Of a DNA stretch of 46,648 bases, positions 16,489 to 24,333 are shown in pieces. Origin of the DNA: a virus; the IMG/VR virus record IMGVR_UViG_3300009184_000072, positions 1-46,648 of that record. One strand, 5' to 3'. Numbering within the stretch: position 1 is the stretch's first letter; each line of letters starts with the position of its first letter. Under the pieces are notes generated by a model. That model saw only the letters and a program-made list of their open reading frames with translations, did no database searches and was not told the origin of the DNA. The translations under genes were made by a program, and so were the position numbers.

Positions 16489-17098
16489 AGTCCCATCTGT
16501 CTTTCTATGTCAGCTTTTCTTTTAAATTGATCTGACCCCCACTCCGTGCTGATGCCGTTCATTCTCCAGATACAATGCTGGTATTGGAATCCTCTGGCAA
16601 GTGGAAGCACATTCAAAATAAAGTCCTCAGTCCATCCTGTTTGTGATGCCAGAGTGATCACATAAGATGCAACCCACTCTGGCTCTGCTAGTTTGGGGAG
16701 TCTCCTCCGCTTGAATTGTTGCTATCCTTGGGGGATGCAATCGCAAGACCAGAGGAAGAAATAATCTCCTCGATCATCTTGCCAGCCTCCTCTAAATCTG
16801 TGACTTTGAGCTTATCAGCCCACTCGAGAACCGAACCCCAAAACTTCTCTTTACTATACGAATTCACCCGAACTTGCACGACTGGTGCAGAATGAATGTA
16901 AATAAAGGAAAGAATATCAAACTCTGGATTTTCGCTTTCGCCCCCAGTAATCAGCTTATTTCCAACTTTCTTGCAGATAAGCAGAGAGCCAGCCGTGAAT
17001 GGGCGTAGCTTTACATCTCTTATGCTTGTCTCTTTAGGAACAAAGGCATCTACCCTTGTTTGACTTAACACCTCTTCGTCATTCATTAGGTCATTCAT
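16485..17098 (-). CDS. Tail assembly chaperone, GT-type -1 frameshift product (204 aa)
   Basis: At the end of the 136-residue G-like frame the mRNA reads CCCAAAC directly before TAG. A -1 slip there joins the frame to 68 further codons beginning LAEPEWVASYVITLASQTGW and containing LPLARGFQYQHC, ending at TGA 16485. This downstream frame has no start codon of its own near the junction, is open across the whole gap to the next gene, and looks like the T domain of G/GT chaperones (helix, TGW turn, QYQH). Lambda makes its gpG/gpGT pair the same way. The fusion protein binds the tape measure protein and recruits the tail tube. Confidence 0.8.
16688..17098 (-). CDS. Tail assembly chaperone, G-type short product (136 aa)
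   Basis: The unshifted product of the same start. It is acidic, with VKLRPFTAGSLLICKKVGNK near residue 30 and an alpha-helical second half (FWGSVLEWADKLKVTDLEE), ending in a Ser/Asn/Gly-rich tail as G proteins often do. It lies just upstream of the T frame and the tape measure gene. Its start is coupled to the gene upstream by ATGA (17095-17098). Confidence 0.75.
   Translation of the reverse strand: MNDLMNDEEVLSQTRVDAFVPKETSIRDVKLRPFTAGSLLICKKVGNKLITGGESENPEFDILSFIYIHSAPVVQVRVNSYSKEKFWGSVLEWADKLKVTDLEEAGKMIEEIISSSGLAIASPKDSNNSSGGDSPN
16691..16697 (-). promoter_or_regulatory. Programmed -1 ribosomal frameshift site CCCAAAC
   Basis: The heptamer fits X XXY YYZ (C CCA AAC in the G frame) and is followed at once by the TAG stop of the G frame. 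After the slip the codons read CCC AAA CTA GCA and continue open for 68 codons. No downstream pseudoknot was modelled. Confidence 0.8.
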
Positions 17099-17472
17099 AG
17101 TTTTGTCATTATCCTTCTTTTTTGTTCTGCGGTTGCATTTTTGGGGTAAAGAAGAATCTTGCCTCCAGATCGAACCCGAACCATGGGTATGCTTTGTTTG
17201 ATAACATCTAGGAGTCTGTCACGGTTGTGGGCATACGCCCAAAGGTATGCAAGTGGCTCTTCTAAGTTCATGCTCTCAAGACCAGCCTTCCACCTCTTTG
17301 CATCTGCAGAAACAAGATTATTGGTATCTTCAAATATAAAGTTTACTTCCGTCTTTCCGTTTTCCTCGATACAGCAAGATTCGTTATCCTTCAGCTTGTG
17401 ACCCATCGTGAGCAAGGCACAGGCCAGCTTAATGTTGTTTGTAATGTAAAGGAAGTCGCCTGTTTGAATCAT
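17095..17472 (-). CDS. Hypothetical phage protein (DUF5659-like, 125 aa)
   Basis: MIQTGDFLYITNNIKLACAL and the following TMGHKL resemble the short phage DUF5659 domain, an N-terminal strand-helix unit of unknown function. The remainder is alpha/beta with FIFEDTNN and a basic C-terminus (EQKRRIMTKL). It lies between the tail-tube candidates and the chaperones, and its stop is coupled to the G gene. A role in tail assembly is inferred from position only. Confidence 0.5.
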   Translation of the reverse strand: MIQTGDFLYITNNIKLACALLTMGHKLKDNESCCIEENGKTEVNFIFEDTNNLVSADAKRWKAGLESMNLEEPLAYLWAYAHNRDRLLDVIKQSIPMVRVRSGGKILLYPKNATAEQKRRIMTKL

Positions 17473-17515
17473 GGGAATCTGAGGGGTTGGAATCTGATGA
17501 GGGATTGTCTATATG

Positions 17516-17872
17516 TTAATTTATTCCGTCTCGCTGAACAACTTTGTACTTAATTTTGTTAAAGTCCTCAGATGACTTGCTTAAGTTCACCTCTTCCACA
17601 TAGTATCCACCACTCAGACCACCGAATCCAGTAAGATTTGTAGGGCTAAATGCTCCACCTTGAGTTACAGAGTTAGTTGCCGTGATATAGCCCTCAAGAT
17701 TGTATTCGTTCTTTTTTCCAGTAAAGGCCACAGCTGCAACACCACCAGAGATGTTTTTAGCTTCCACCTTGTTCGAGGAAGAATTCACGGAAAGATTGGT
17801 TGCGACCATTGTGGAAACGGCAGACAAAATTCCAAAGCTAGTAGAAGTTCCTTTGATTATGGCTGCTGGCAT
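17516..17872 (-). CDS. Tail tube candidate (118 aa)
   Basis: A beta-rich protein, MPAAIIKGTSTSFGILSAVS onward, ending YYVEEVNLSKSSEDFNKIKY plus a short tail. Its place just before the tail chaperones is where siphophages encode the major tail protein. The repeated VxATNLSVNSSSNKVEAKN and KNEYNLEGYIT resemble the strand pattern of tail-tube monomers that make a beta barrel. Size is small for the family, so this and the next gene could share the role. Confidence 0.5.
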   Translation of the reverse strand: MPAAIIKGTSTSFGILSAVSTMVATNLSVNSSSNKVEAKNISGGVAAVAFTGKKNEYNLEGYITATNSVTQGGAFSPTNLTGFGGLSGGYYVEEVNLSKSSEDFNKIKYKVVQRDGIN

Positions 17873-17876
17873 AAAA

Positions 17877-18230
17877 TTAGGTCGCTGAGCTTAGGTTAAG
17901 ATATCCAACGGCTGAAATCTGAGTTTCAGCAAATCCATCGTTGGTGAGGGTTCTGGATGCACTTTCCACAAAGAGACTATCCACTCCAGTTAGGAATGTA
18001 TTTGTAGTTAGAGAAAATGCAGATCCAATACCAGCAGAAACAGAACCGCTAACAATCGTAATCGATGCAGAGCTATTGGGATTAGAAATCGCTACCGCTT
18101 GGAATGTTCCGCTACCACTCATAAGCTCAACTGGATCGCATTTAATTGTCTCCTCGAAGGAGCGAACCACAGAAGACTCATCTGTAGTTCCGAACTTGAG
18201 AGTGCTAAGACCAATGCAAGTAGCAGCCAT
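17877..18230 (-). CDS. Small virion protein, tail tube candidate (117 aa)
   Basis: A beta-rich, Ser/Thr-rich protein of nearly the same size as its downstream neighbour. VVRSFEETIKCDPVELMSGS and the closing AETQISAVGYLNL recall tail-tube proteins (a loop, then strands). No named family is clear. A TTGACA site lies 16 bases before its ATG and overlaps the upstream stop codon. Confidence 0.5.
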   Translation of the reverse strand: MAATCIGLSTLKFGTTDESSVVRSFEETIKCDPVELMSGSGTFQAVAISNPNSSASITIVSGSVSAGIGSAFSLTTNTFLTGVDSLFVESASRTLTNDGFAETQISAVGYLNLSSAT

Positions 18231-18246
18231 TATACTTTACTATTTG

Positions 18247-18252
18247 TGTCAA
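18247..18252 (-). promoter_or_regulatory. TTGACA site 16 bases before ATG 18230
   Basis: Minus-strand TTGACA whose TGA is also the stop codon of the gene at 18249-18473. A TATAAT precedes the start codon, 12 bases after TTGACA, too close for a standard promoter. One of ten such sites. Confidence 0.5.
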
Positions 18253-18473
18253 CCTTTGCGAACGAGCATTTCTTTGATTACTTCCCAAGAAACCGTCATA
18301 ATTGCACCGACAACGGCTATCATGCCTAAAGCCTTGTGCTTCAATGCCTCAAGAAGAGATACCCTATTTGATAGATCAGCAAAGTTTGAAAGAGACTTTT
18401 CCACCATACTGCACAACTGCACTTGCCTTTCCTCCATTCTTGCGAGCCGTTCTTTTATGGTTATCTCAGTCAT
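18249..18473 (-). CDS. Coiled-coil plus C-terminal membrane segment, XhlA-like (74 aa)
   Basis: ATG 18473 overlaps the upstream stop as ATGA; an in-frame GTG at 18482 is an alternative. A charged coiled coil (RLARMEERQVQLCSMVEKSL) is followed by a single hydrophobic segment (ALGMIAVVGAIMTVSWEVI) and a short basic end. This layout matches XhlA/hemolysin-type phage proteins that accompany lysis genes. Together with the lipoprotein two genes upstream it could be a second envelope-disruption module. Confidence 0.55.
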   Translation of the reverse strand: MTEITIKERLARMEERQVQLCSMVEKSLSNFADLSNRVSLLEALKHKALGMIAVVGAIMTVSWEVIKEMLVRKG

Positions 18474-18643
18474 TTCTTCCACCAGTCTGCAACATCTGGA
18501 TTTTGCGCTAGGATGGCTTTCTGTGCTTCTGCAAGGCTCGTAGTGAGGTAGACCGCTGGCTTGCCGTCAATATAGCCTAACGATATGAAGCCCTCGTCTA
18601 GTAGGTACTGAAGGGCTTTGCAGGCTTGCTCGTCCTTGCTCAT
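18470..18643 (-). CDS. Hypothetical protein, 57 aa
   Basis: ATG 18643 overlaps the lipoprotein stop as ATGA, and its own TGA overlaps the next ATG, so it is locked between two coupled genes. It begins MSKDEQACKALQYLLDEGFI and ends DVADWWKK. The first half looks like a small helical fold with a GYIDGKPAVYL hairpin. I do not recognise it. Confidence 0.6.
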   Translation of the reverse strand: MSKDEQACKALQYLLDEGFISLGYIDGKPAVYLTTSLAEAQKAILAQNPDVADWWKK

Positions 18644-18768
18644 TTGCTTGGCGTTTGACCCGCATCTTCGGCAGCTTGCATCATCTCGTAATTCGGCAAT
18701 CCTGTATTATCCGCTGGCCGTTGCGAGCAGGAGCACAGCAACATTAAAACCAAAAAAATCAGTTTCAT
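18640..18768 (-). CDS. Tiny lipoprotein (42 aa)
   Basis: ATG 18768 gives MKLIFLVLMLLCSCSQRPAD and 22 more residues: a short signal peptide with a lipobox (LLCSC), then a mature peptide of about 30 residues. Rz1-type outer-membrane spanins look like this, and it is coupled to a coiled-coil membrane protein gene two genes on. The role is inferred from size, lipobox and context. Confidence 0.6.
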   Translation of the reverse strand: MKLIFLVLMLLCSCSQRPADNTGLPNYEMMQAAEDAGQTPSK

Positions 18769-18790
18769 AATTTTAATGTAAGTATTTCTA

Positions 18791-20107
18791 TCAAATTCTG
18801 ATAATTCCCACTTTGAAATTATAGGATGCTGGGTTGATTGCATTATTATGCGGATTATGCGCTCTAACAGTAACCGTGTCCGTAGCGGATACAAACGCTT
18901 CAAAGATAAGTTGTCCATCCGTAGCTCCTCGTCCAGCCAAACAAGTAACAAAAACTACATCAGTAGTGACCGCCCCAGTAAGTGTTATAGTTAAATCAGC
19001 AAAAGCACCGTTACCGTTAATACTTCCAAAATTAAGTGCCGTAGATGCACTAATCAAAGCAATGGGCAAAGTTCCTGTAATATCTGGAAGAGTAATTGTT
19101 CGATCTACGGTAGCTGAACCATTCAGAGTGGTTCTTGTGTCGACTGTTCCAAGCCCAATTGAACCTACTCCTTTGGTGTTAATACTGCCACCGCCATTTG
19201 AGGTGTCGATTGACCCACCAACTTCATCCAAACCGCCAGAGGTATTGATTGAACCTCCAGCACCACCTGCTCCTCCATAAGTGTTGACTGAACCCCCGCT
19301 AGAACCATTACCCGAAGTATTGATTGATCCCCCGCTAGAAAAAGCATCATCAGAAGTATTGATTGTCGCACCAAGGGTGAGCAGAGCAAGATCAAGTCCA
19401 ACAGGGACAAACCCGAGCGTTCCGCTTGCGTCTGGTAGGCTAATTGCTCGATCTTCAGTAGCAGTACCAACTAGGGTGGTTCTTGTGCCACTTATTCCAA
19501 ATTCAATCGAGCCAACCCCCTGCGTATTTATACTGCCACCACCCCCCGAAGTATTGATTGATCCACCGCCGTCTGAAGTATTTATTGAACCGCCAACACC
19601 ATTAGTTCCACCAGAAGTATCTATTGAACCGCCAGCATTTGCTCCTCCTTCCGAACCATTTGTACTTATTGAGCCTCCTAAGATAGAAGTGTTTATCGAG
19701 CCTCCGTTGCCGTGAGTGTCGATTGAACCACCCACATCGGTAGTATCTATTGATCCGCCAGCACCAAACCCAGAAGCATAGGTGCTAATTGATCCGCCAT
19801 TTTGTCCGCCAACTCCCGACATATTTAGCGTTCCGCCTGATCCTCCAAAATTATCACTACTAGTTGAAATAATACTCCCGCCATTTCCGCCAGAAATATC
19901 TCCACTCAAGTCGATGCTTCCACCATTACCAAGACTTCCACTTAGGTCGATTGTTCCACCCGAACCTCCCTCGACACTACCACTTAAATTTATTGCACCA
20001 CCAACTCCACCATTATCTATCGTGCTTAATGAATAGCCCAACGCATTTGTATTGTCTGGAAGAACGAGGGGATTAGTCGGAGGAGTTGGAGCTCTAAAAA
20101 GTGGCAT
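18791..20107 (-). CDS. Glycine-rich repeat tail fibre (438 aa)
   Basis: After an N-terminal MPLFRAPTPPTNPLVLPDNT come about 25 units of the form GGSI(D/N)TS or GGxI(D/N)LSG, split into two blocks (residues about 35-200 and 250-320). Each block ends with a segment like RTTLxGxATxDRxIxLPD, the TITLPDxTGTL pattern common in phage fibres. The last 80 residues form a separate beta domain (TLTGAVTTDVVFVTCLAG and following), probably the receptor-binding or trimerisation tip. Regular GG-x-I strands fit a beta-solenoid or polyglycine sandwich. Confidence 0.65.
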   Translation of the reverse strand: MPLFRAPTPPTNPLVLPDNTNALGYSLSTIDNGGVGGAINLSGSVEGGSGGTIDLSGSLGNGGSIDLSGDISGGNGGSIISTSSDNFGGSGGTLNMSGVGGQNGGSISTYASGFGAGGSIDTTDVGGSIDTHGNGGSINTSILGGSISTNGSEGGANAGGSIDTSGGTNGVGGSINTSDGGGSINTSGGGGSINTQGVGSIEFGISGTRTTLVGTATEDRAISLPDASGTLGFVPVGLDLALLTLGATINTSDDAFSSGGSINTSGNGSSGGSVNTYGGAGGAGGSINTSGGLDEVGGSIDTSNGGGSINTKGVGSIGLGTVDTRTTLNGSATVDRTITLPDITGTLPIALISASTALNFGSINGNGAFADLTITLTGAVTTDVVFVTCLAGRGATDGQLIFEAFVSATDTVTVRAHNPHNNAINPASYNFKVGIIRI

Positions 20108-20118
20108 TGCTACTCCTG

Positions 20119-21678
20119 TTAATAACTCACCCAGCTTGCCGTGCCAGCATTAGCAAAGATGGCAGAGAGGGTGGTAGTGGTGTAGTTACATTCGTAGAAA
20201 TCTCCGCTGGATAAGGCAACCATAAATCCCCCGCCTAAGGTGGTAGCCGTTACCCCTGCGTTAATAAACAACTGCCCTGCTCCGAGATTATAGACGGTAG
20301 CCATTCTGCGAGCGGTGTTAGCGGGGACGAGTGTGCCCGAAGTCAGCGAAGTAAAACTGCCAGAGGTGATAACGGTAGATGAGATTAAGAAGTTGGCCGT
20401 CACCGTGCCAGAGATGGCGGGAAGTGAGCCAATCGTAATTGAGTTTCCAATCGTTACGGATGCGATGCTAATTGGTTGCGTGGCAGGAAAGTTTCCAATA
20501 GTAACCGAAGAAATGCTGATTGGGATAGTTCCAGAAATCGATGCTGTAACACTTCCAATTTGCGCCGTTCCAGATCCAATGGTAACGCCATGAGTCGCAA
20601 TCTGCGTGAAAGTAACAGACGCAGTTCCGATAATACTTGCTGATCCAGTTACTACAGCAGTCCCGAATGTAACCGATGCTTGTGTAAAAGTAACTGTTTG
20701 TGTGGCTGGAAAATTAAGAATCGAAGTCGAGCCTGTAATTACCGCTGTACCAAAAGTAATAGAAGGTGTTCCAGAAATGCTTGCAGTAACTGAACCAATC
20801 TGGGCTGTTCCAGCACCGATTGTTACACCATGCGTGGCAATTTGAGTGAAAGTTACCGATGGAGTTCCAATGATGCTGGTTGACCCTGTGATAACAGCTG
20901 TCCCAAAGGTAACAGAAGCCTGAGAAAATGTTACACTCTGGCTTGCTGGGAAGTTCAAAATCGAAGTCGAGCCAGTAATTACGGCAGTACCAAAAGTCAC
21001 TGAAGCATTTGTAAAAGTGACAGCTTGAGAAGCTGGAAAGTTTAATACCGACACAGAACCAGTAACAGCCGATGTTCCAAAAGTTACAGTTTGTGTAGAT
21101 GGAAAATTAAGAATAGATGTTGAACCAGTTACTACCGCTGTTCCAAAGGTAACGGAAGCCTGAGAAAATGTGACAGTCTGAGTTGCTGGGAAATTAAGAA
21201 CGGAAGTTGATCCTGTAATAACAGCCGTGCCAAATGTCACAGAAGCAGTTCCACTAATTGAAGCTGTAACTGCTCCTTTGATTGTTTGAACGCCCAAATC
21301 ATCTACATGAATTGGATAAAGCTTATTGTCTGCTAAATTGTATCCACCAACTTGAATAGCTTCTGTTGGTGCAGATCCACCAATTACAACTTGAGCGTCT
21401 GACAGATAGATTCCTCCACCAATCGTTACGGCAGAAGCCCGAAGCTGTGTATCCGTAAGACCACCAGTAATCGTTACTTGGCCTAGTGTAACCGTAATGT
21501 TTTCGAGAGCATTTATTGTGTTTGGTCCGAGTTCCACTCCCGAAACAGCCGTTGCTATATCTGTAATCCCTTGTGTACCGAAGGATATAACAGTATGAGC
21601 TGGGATATGGGAGTTACTTACAAGAATCGTTGAAAGCGTAGTTAAAGACTGATTCCCATCACGAATTGGTAGTGCCAT
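20119..21678 (-). CDS. Repeat-rich virion fibre protein (519 aa)
   Basis: ATG 21678 (MALPIRDGNQSLTTLSTILV) is chosen over a TTG at 21699 that overlaps the upstream stop. Residues about 125-400 are built from repeats of about 28 residues with the core ASVTFGTAVITGSTSILNFP then a TQTVTF linker, alternating with a variant ASVTFTQIATHGVTIG. This suggests a beta-solenoid shaft. The C-terminal about 80 residues (FINAGVTATTLGGGFMVALS and following) form a compact domain seen at the end of other phage structural proteins. Likely a head or tail fibre. Confidence 0.6.
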   Translation of the reverse strand: MALPIRDGNQSLTTLSTILVSNSHIPAHTVISFGTQGITDIATAVSGVELGPNTINALENITVTLGQVTITGGLTDTQLRASAVTIGGGIYLSDAQVVIGGSAPTEAIQVGGYNLADNKLYPIHVDDLGVQTIKGAVTASISGTASVTFGTAVITGSTSVLNFPATQTVTFSQASVTFGTAVVTGSTSILNFPSTQTVTFGTSAVTGSVSVLNFPASQAVTFTNASVTFGTAVITGSTSILNFPASQSVTFSQASVTFGTAVITGSTSIIGTPSVTFTQIATHGVTIGAGTAQIGSVTASISGTPSITFGTAVITGSTSILNFPATQTVTFTQASVTFGTAVVTGSASIIGTASVTFTQIATHGVTIGSGTAQIGSVTASISGTIPISISSVTIGNFPATQPISIASVTIGNSITIGSLPAISGTVTANFLISSTVITSGSFTSLTSGTLVPANTARRMATVYNLGAGQLFINAGVTATTLGGGFMVALSSGDFYECNYTTTTLSAIFANAGTASWVSY

Positions 21679-21693
21679 ATAGGTATTACCCTT

Positions 21694-21699
21694 TGTCAA
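21694..21699 (-). promoter_or_regulatory. TTGACA site 15 bases before ATG 21678
   Basis: Minus-strand TTGACA that includes the TGA stop of the gene at 21696-22190 and runs into AAAGGG, a possible ribosome site. One of ten such sites. Confidence 0.5.
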
Positions 21700-22190
21700 A
21701 TAACCGCTAGATACTGTGAGTTCAGATAGTCGCTAAAGTCCAAGCTTCGACTTCCAGCATTCGTAGATGGAGTACAAATTACGGAAAGTACTAATCCTCT
21801 TCTCCAAGCAGTTTTAGCTATTTGTATAGTAGGAGTTTGTGAAGAAATTCTAGCCATATAAACTTGCAGATAAACTGCATTACTTTCAATTTCGTAGGTT
21901 AATGTTTCTCCAGTTCCATAAAGAGAGCCAAAAATATCCAGATAGGTAGAATCAAAAGTGCTGGCCGATACCTTTGCCGAGGTGTCTGAATAATCCACAG
22001 AAACTTCCATCTCATACACACCGCTGTAAGGAGTCACCAATTGGCCTACTGGCTTTGCGGAAATTGCAATATAAGGAAAAAGCCTCGCACCTATCCGTGT
22101 AGTTGTATAAACATTTACCCCAGTAACCGCAGAAAATAGCGAAGCTACGGATTGCTCAAGCTGATAGTCTGGTGAATTTGAAATACTCAT
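21696..22190 (-). CDS. Connector/tail-completion-like protein, paralog of next gene (164 aa)
   Basis: Shares the layout of the gene at 22187-22612: a helix near residue 10, TGVNVYTTTRIGARLFPYIA then AISAKP, a Tyr/Ser pair of strands (PYSGVYEMEVSVDY) and a C-terminal YMARISSQ strand block. The alpha/beta pattern is like head-tail connector and tail-terminator proteins that form a ring at the neck. ATGA overlap with the upstream gene. Confidence 0.55.
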   Translation of the reverse strand: MSISNSPDYQLEQSVASLFSAVTGVNVYTTTRIGARLFPYIAISAKPVGQLVTPYSGVYEMEVSVDYSDTSAKVSASTFDSTYLDIFGSLYGTGETLTYEIESNAVYLQVYMARISSQTPTIQIAKTAWRRGLVLSVICTPSTNAGSRSLDFSDYLNSQYLAVI

Positions 22191-22612
22191 TTAGAAGTCA
22201 CCTTTATATCCATAATAATATCTTTAGCCCAAGTGCGTGTGGGTGCTACAATTCTCTGCCCGATGCTTTTAATGTTTGCTATGTAAAACTCAAGATTCGC
22301 TGAAGCTGTGGTCATTTGTGAGGCTAGGTTCGGGTCTGTATAAAATGCCTGCTGAATCTCAAAGAACTTTTGATCATATCCTTGGTTGGACGATATATCA
22401 GCCCTAGCCACATAAGATATTGTAGCAGTAAGATCAAAAATACCTGTGAACGGAGCAATCTCTTCAGAGTTAATTTTAGCACTTATAGCTACAAACGGAA
22501 GAAGCCTTACGCTATCTACTGTAGATGTAAAAATATTTACCCCAGTAACACTCGCCGTGGTAATGGCGGTTGCTAGGGAATTCTCTACATCTTTCTCAAT
22601 TGAAGTGGTCAT
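22187..22612 (-). CDS. Connector/tail-completion-like protein, tandem paralog (141 aa)
   Basis: Aligns by eye with its downstream neighbour: TGVNIFTSTVDSVRLLPFVA then ISAKI, then PFTGIFDLTATISY, then YIANIKS. Such 140-165 residue proteins in the neck region are typical of tail terminators. Two copies may cap head and tail separately. It overlaps the next gene as ATGA. Confidence 0.55.
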   Translation of the reverse strand: MTTSIEKDVENSLATAITTASVTGVNIFTSTVDSVRLLPFVAISAKINSEEIAPFTGIFDLTATISYVARADISSNQGYDQKFFEIQQAFYTDPNLASQMTTASANLEFYIANIKSIGQRIVAPTRTWAKDIIMDIKVTSK

Positions 22613-22932
22613 CCAGTTGTAATTTCAGCCACATCAATGTTATACGAAACTCCATCAGCCGATATAGTCCAGCGAGCAACCATTCGCTCTGTCGCCCCAA
22701 CCGTGCAAAGAGATCCCACTACAGGAGGAGCAGACACCACAGAAGCAGGCACAATGAGAGTTTGTGTAATATTATAAACCTCTCCTCCGACTTCTAGTTC
22801 AGAAGTAAAAGATAGGTCAGTTACGGATGCAGACACGGCATTGGTAGCCAAGCCAGTAACCACGGTATAAAGATCGCTGATTAGCTCGTTTAGGTCTGTT
22901 CCAAAAATAGTGGTATCCAAGCGTCCTGCCAT
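22609..22932 (-). CDS. Small structural protein (107 aa)
   Basis: Not recognised. It begins MAGRLDTTIFGTDLNELISD with a short helix and then beta strands (EVYNITQTLIVPA, VARWTISADGVSYNIDVAEI). It is the first gene after a 64-base gap and precedes the connector-like pair, so it is probably a neck or head-tail protein. A TTGACA site lies 16 bases upstream. Confidence 0.55.
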   Translation of the reverse strand: MAGRLDTTIFGTDLNELISDLYTVVTGLATNAVSASVTDLSFTSELEVGGEVYNITQTLIVPASVVSAPPVVGSLCTVGATERMVARWTISADGVSYNIDVAEITTG

Positions 22933-22948
22933 ATTACATATATAGCCC

Positions 22949-22954
22949 TGTCAA
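22949..22954 (-). promoter_or_regulatory. TTGACA site 16 bases before ATG 22932
   Basis: Minus-strand TTGACA followed by GGGCTATATATG. The bases around it (AATAA before, GGG plus a TATA-like run after) match the site at 41739-41744 closely. One of ten such sites. Confidence 0.55.
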
Positions 22955-22996
22955 TTATTCCCCCACAACCCCCTTGTTGAGTATCGAAAGCCCTTT

Positions 22997-23659
22997 CTAG
23001 GTGCATTCTGGAGCGTTTTTGATGGGTTTTGGAGCCTCTATTTTAACTGCCCCTACGGACAGAATGTTAGGATATGGCTGGGCAGATGTTCTTATCTGAT
23101 CCTCTGGATTACCCACATAAAGTGGTGTAAAGCCAGCCATCTCTAAAGTTGAGCATAAACCGCCTGCTGTAAAGTGGTGGAAGTGTTCGTTCTCTCGCCT
23201 GTGCTTCCAGCCCTTAAACCAATCATTCCCCAAGTTATGATACCACGGCAAGGAAACAAATATAAACCTACACTTCAAGCCCTGTAAAAATCCAACAATG
23301 TTCTCGTCTTCAATATGCTCAAGCGAATCAAAGAATGTTATCAGATCGTATCCGTTCTGTGTTGCAGACTCGACTTTCTTTATGCCTTCTGCCAATGGGT
23401 AGTCTGAAATATCATAACCAAAGCAGTTCCTTTGCATCTTATGACAATGTTTTAGGAAAGAGCCGTTGCCATATCCGAAGTCTAAAACAGACTTGAAGTC
23501 AAAAAGAGTGGATACCAAGTAGTAGCGAAGCTCCGACATTTTATCTGTGTGAGGGTACTTGTCGTATCTTTCTTGCGAGTAGCTCTTGTCGTAAACTGGA
23601 ATCTCGCCAGTTTTCTCGGTCTGATGTAAGTGTCCGTGGCAAATCTCTTTATAGCTCAA
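22997..23659 (-). CDS. SAM-dependent methyltransferase (class I)
   Basis: VLDFGYGNGSFLKHC (about residues 58-72) is the glycine-rich SAM-binding motif I, GYDISDYPLAEG carries the acidic residue of motif II, and DLITFFDSLEHIED is motif IV of small-molecule and sugar methyltransferases. HFHHFTAGGLCSTLEMAGF near the end is typical of the methyltransferase-12/23 group. The start is TTG; 23659 overlaps the upstream stop as TTGA, and an earlier TTG at 23680 is possible. With two glycosyltransferases upstream, it may cap a glycan. There is no DNA-methylase target domain. Confidence 0.75.
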   Translation of the reverse strand: MSYKEICHGHLHQTEKTGEIPVYDKSYSQERYDKYPHTDKMSELRYYLVSTLFDFKSVLDFGYGNGSFLKHCHKMQRNCFGYDISDYPLAEGIKKVESATQNGYDLITFFDSLEHIEDENIVGFLQGLKCRFIFVSLPWYHNLGNDWFKGWKHRRENEHFHHFTAGGLCSTLEMAGFTPLYVGNPEDQIRTSAQPYPNILSVGAVKIEAPKPIKNAPECT

Positions 23660-24333
23660 AGATAAACCCTCGTAGCCCAAGTGCCATAATCATCTTGTCC
23701 TCCGAATGATCCGTCTGCAATCCAATCGTATTGACCACGAACCGCAGAGGCTACAACCGCTGGAGATGAATTGATGCCTAGAAAGTTCTTTGCGTTTTTA
23801 ATGAGAGTAACCATCTCTGTAATAGTATTACAATGATGTCCCTTGCAAATCACAAGCCCTTCCGCAAGCTCCCTTGTCGGGCAAAGCACAAGCATCTTTT
23901 CCACCCCATATATCTGTAACGCTTTTTTAATTACCATCGTAGGCTCAATTCTGTTTACTTGGCTTATCCCAAACGGAGCAACAAGGTTATACTCCTCGGC
24001 TGGCTTGCTTTCTGGAAGTCTATCCAGAACGATCTTTTGACCAACAGCCTCCTCGCAAAATCCACCATATACAAACTTCTCCCACTTCATTCCGCTTTCC
24101 CTGTATTCATCATAAAGCCAAGGCCAAATCTGCCTATTAAAAACGAAGTCTATGTTTTCATACATCGCATCAATCGGCTTATGCTTAACATAGGATACGC
24201 AATTAAAAATATCCTTATATTCGTCCTTGCACTCAAGCAATACCTCATTCCCCTTGTCGTGAAAATGCTTTGCCAAAGGAAGCATCCTCAAAATGTCTCC
24301 AAGCCTTTCGTGATATTGAATTAGGATACGCAT
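23656..24333 (-). CDS. GT-B / heptosyltransferase-like glycosyltransferase (225 aa)
   Basis: MRILIQYHERLGDILRMLPL matches the N-terminal GDxLxxLP motif of the GT9 heptosyltransferase family, and the C-terminal part TITEMVTLIKNAKNFLGINS followed by SPAVVASA matches its sugar-nucleotide site (normally D.G..H.A). The protein is shorter than bacterial GT9 enzymes (about 320), so it is a minimal version. It overlaps the double glycosyltransferase upstream by 13 bases. Likely acts on a virion or host surface glycan. Confidence 0.65.
   Translation of the reverse strand: MRILIQYHERLGDILRMLPLAKHFHDKGNEVLLECKDEYKDIFNCVSYVKHKPIDAMYENIDFVFNRQIWPWLYDEYRESGMKWEKFVYGGFCEEAVGQKIVLDRLPESKPAEEYNLVAPFGISQVNRIEPTMVIKKALQIYGVEKMLVLCPTRELAEGLVICKGHHCNTITEMVTLIKNAKNFLGINSSPAVVASAVRGQYDWIADGSFGGQDDYGTWATRVYL

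Noticed and set aside
17516-18230. Tandem duplication of the two tail-tube candidates
   Set aside because: Similar length and composition, but I could not align conserved blocks as for the pairs at 12524-13950 and 21696-22612.
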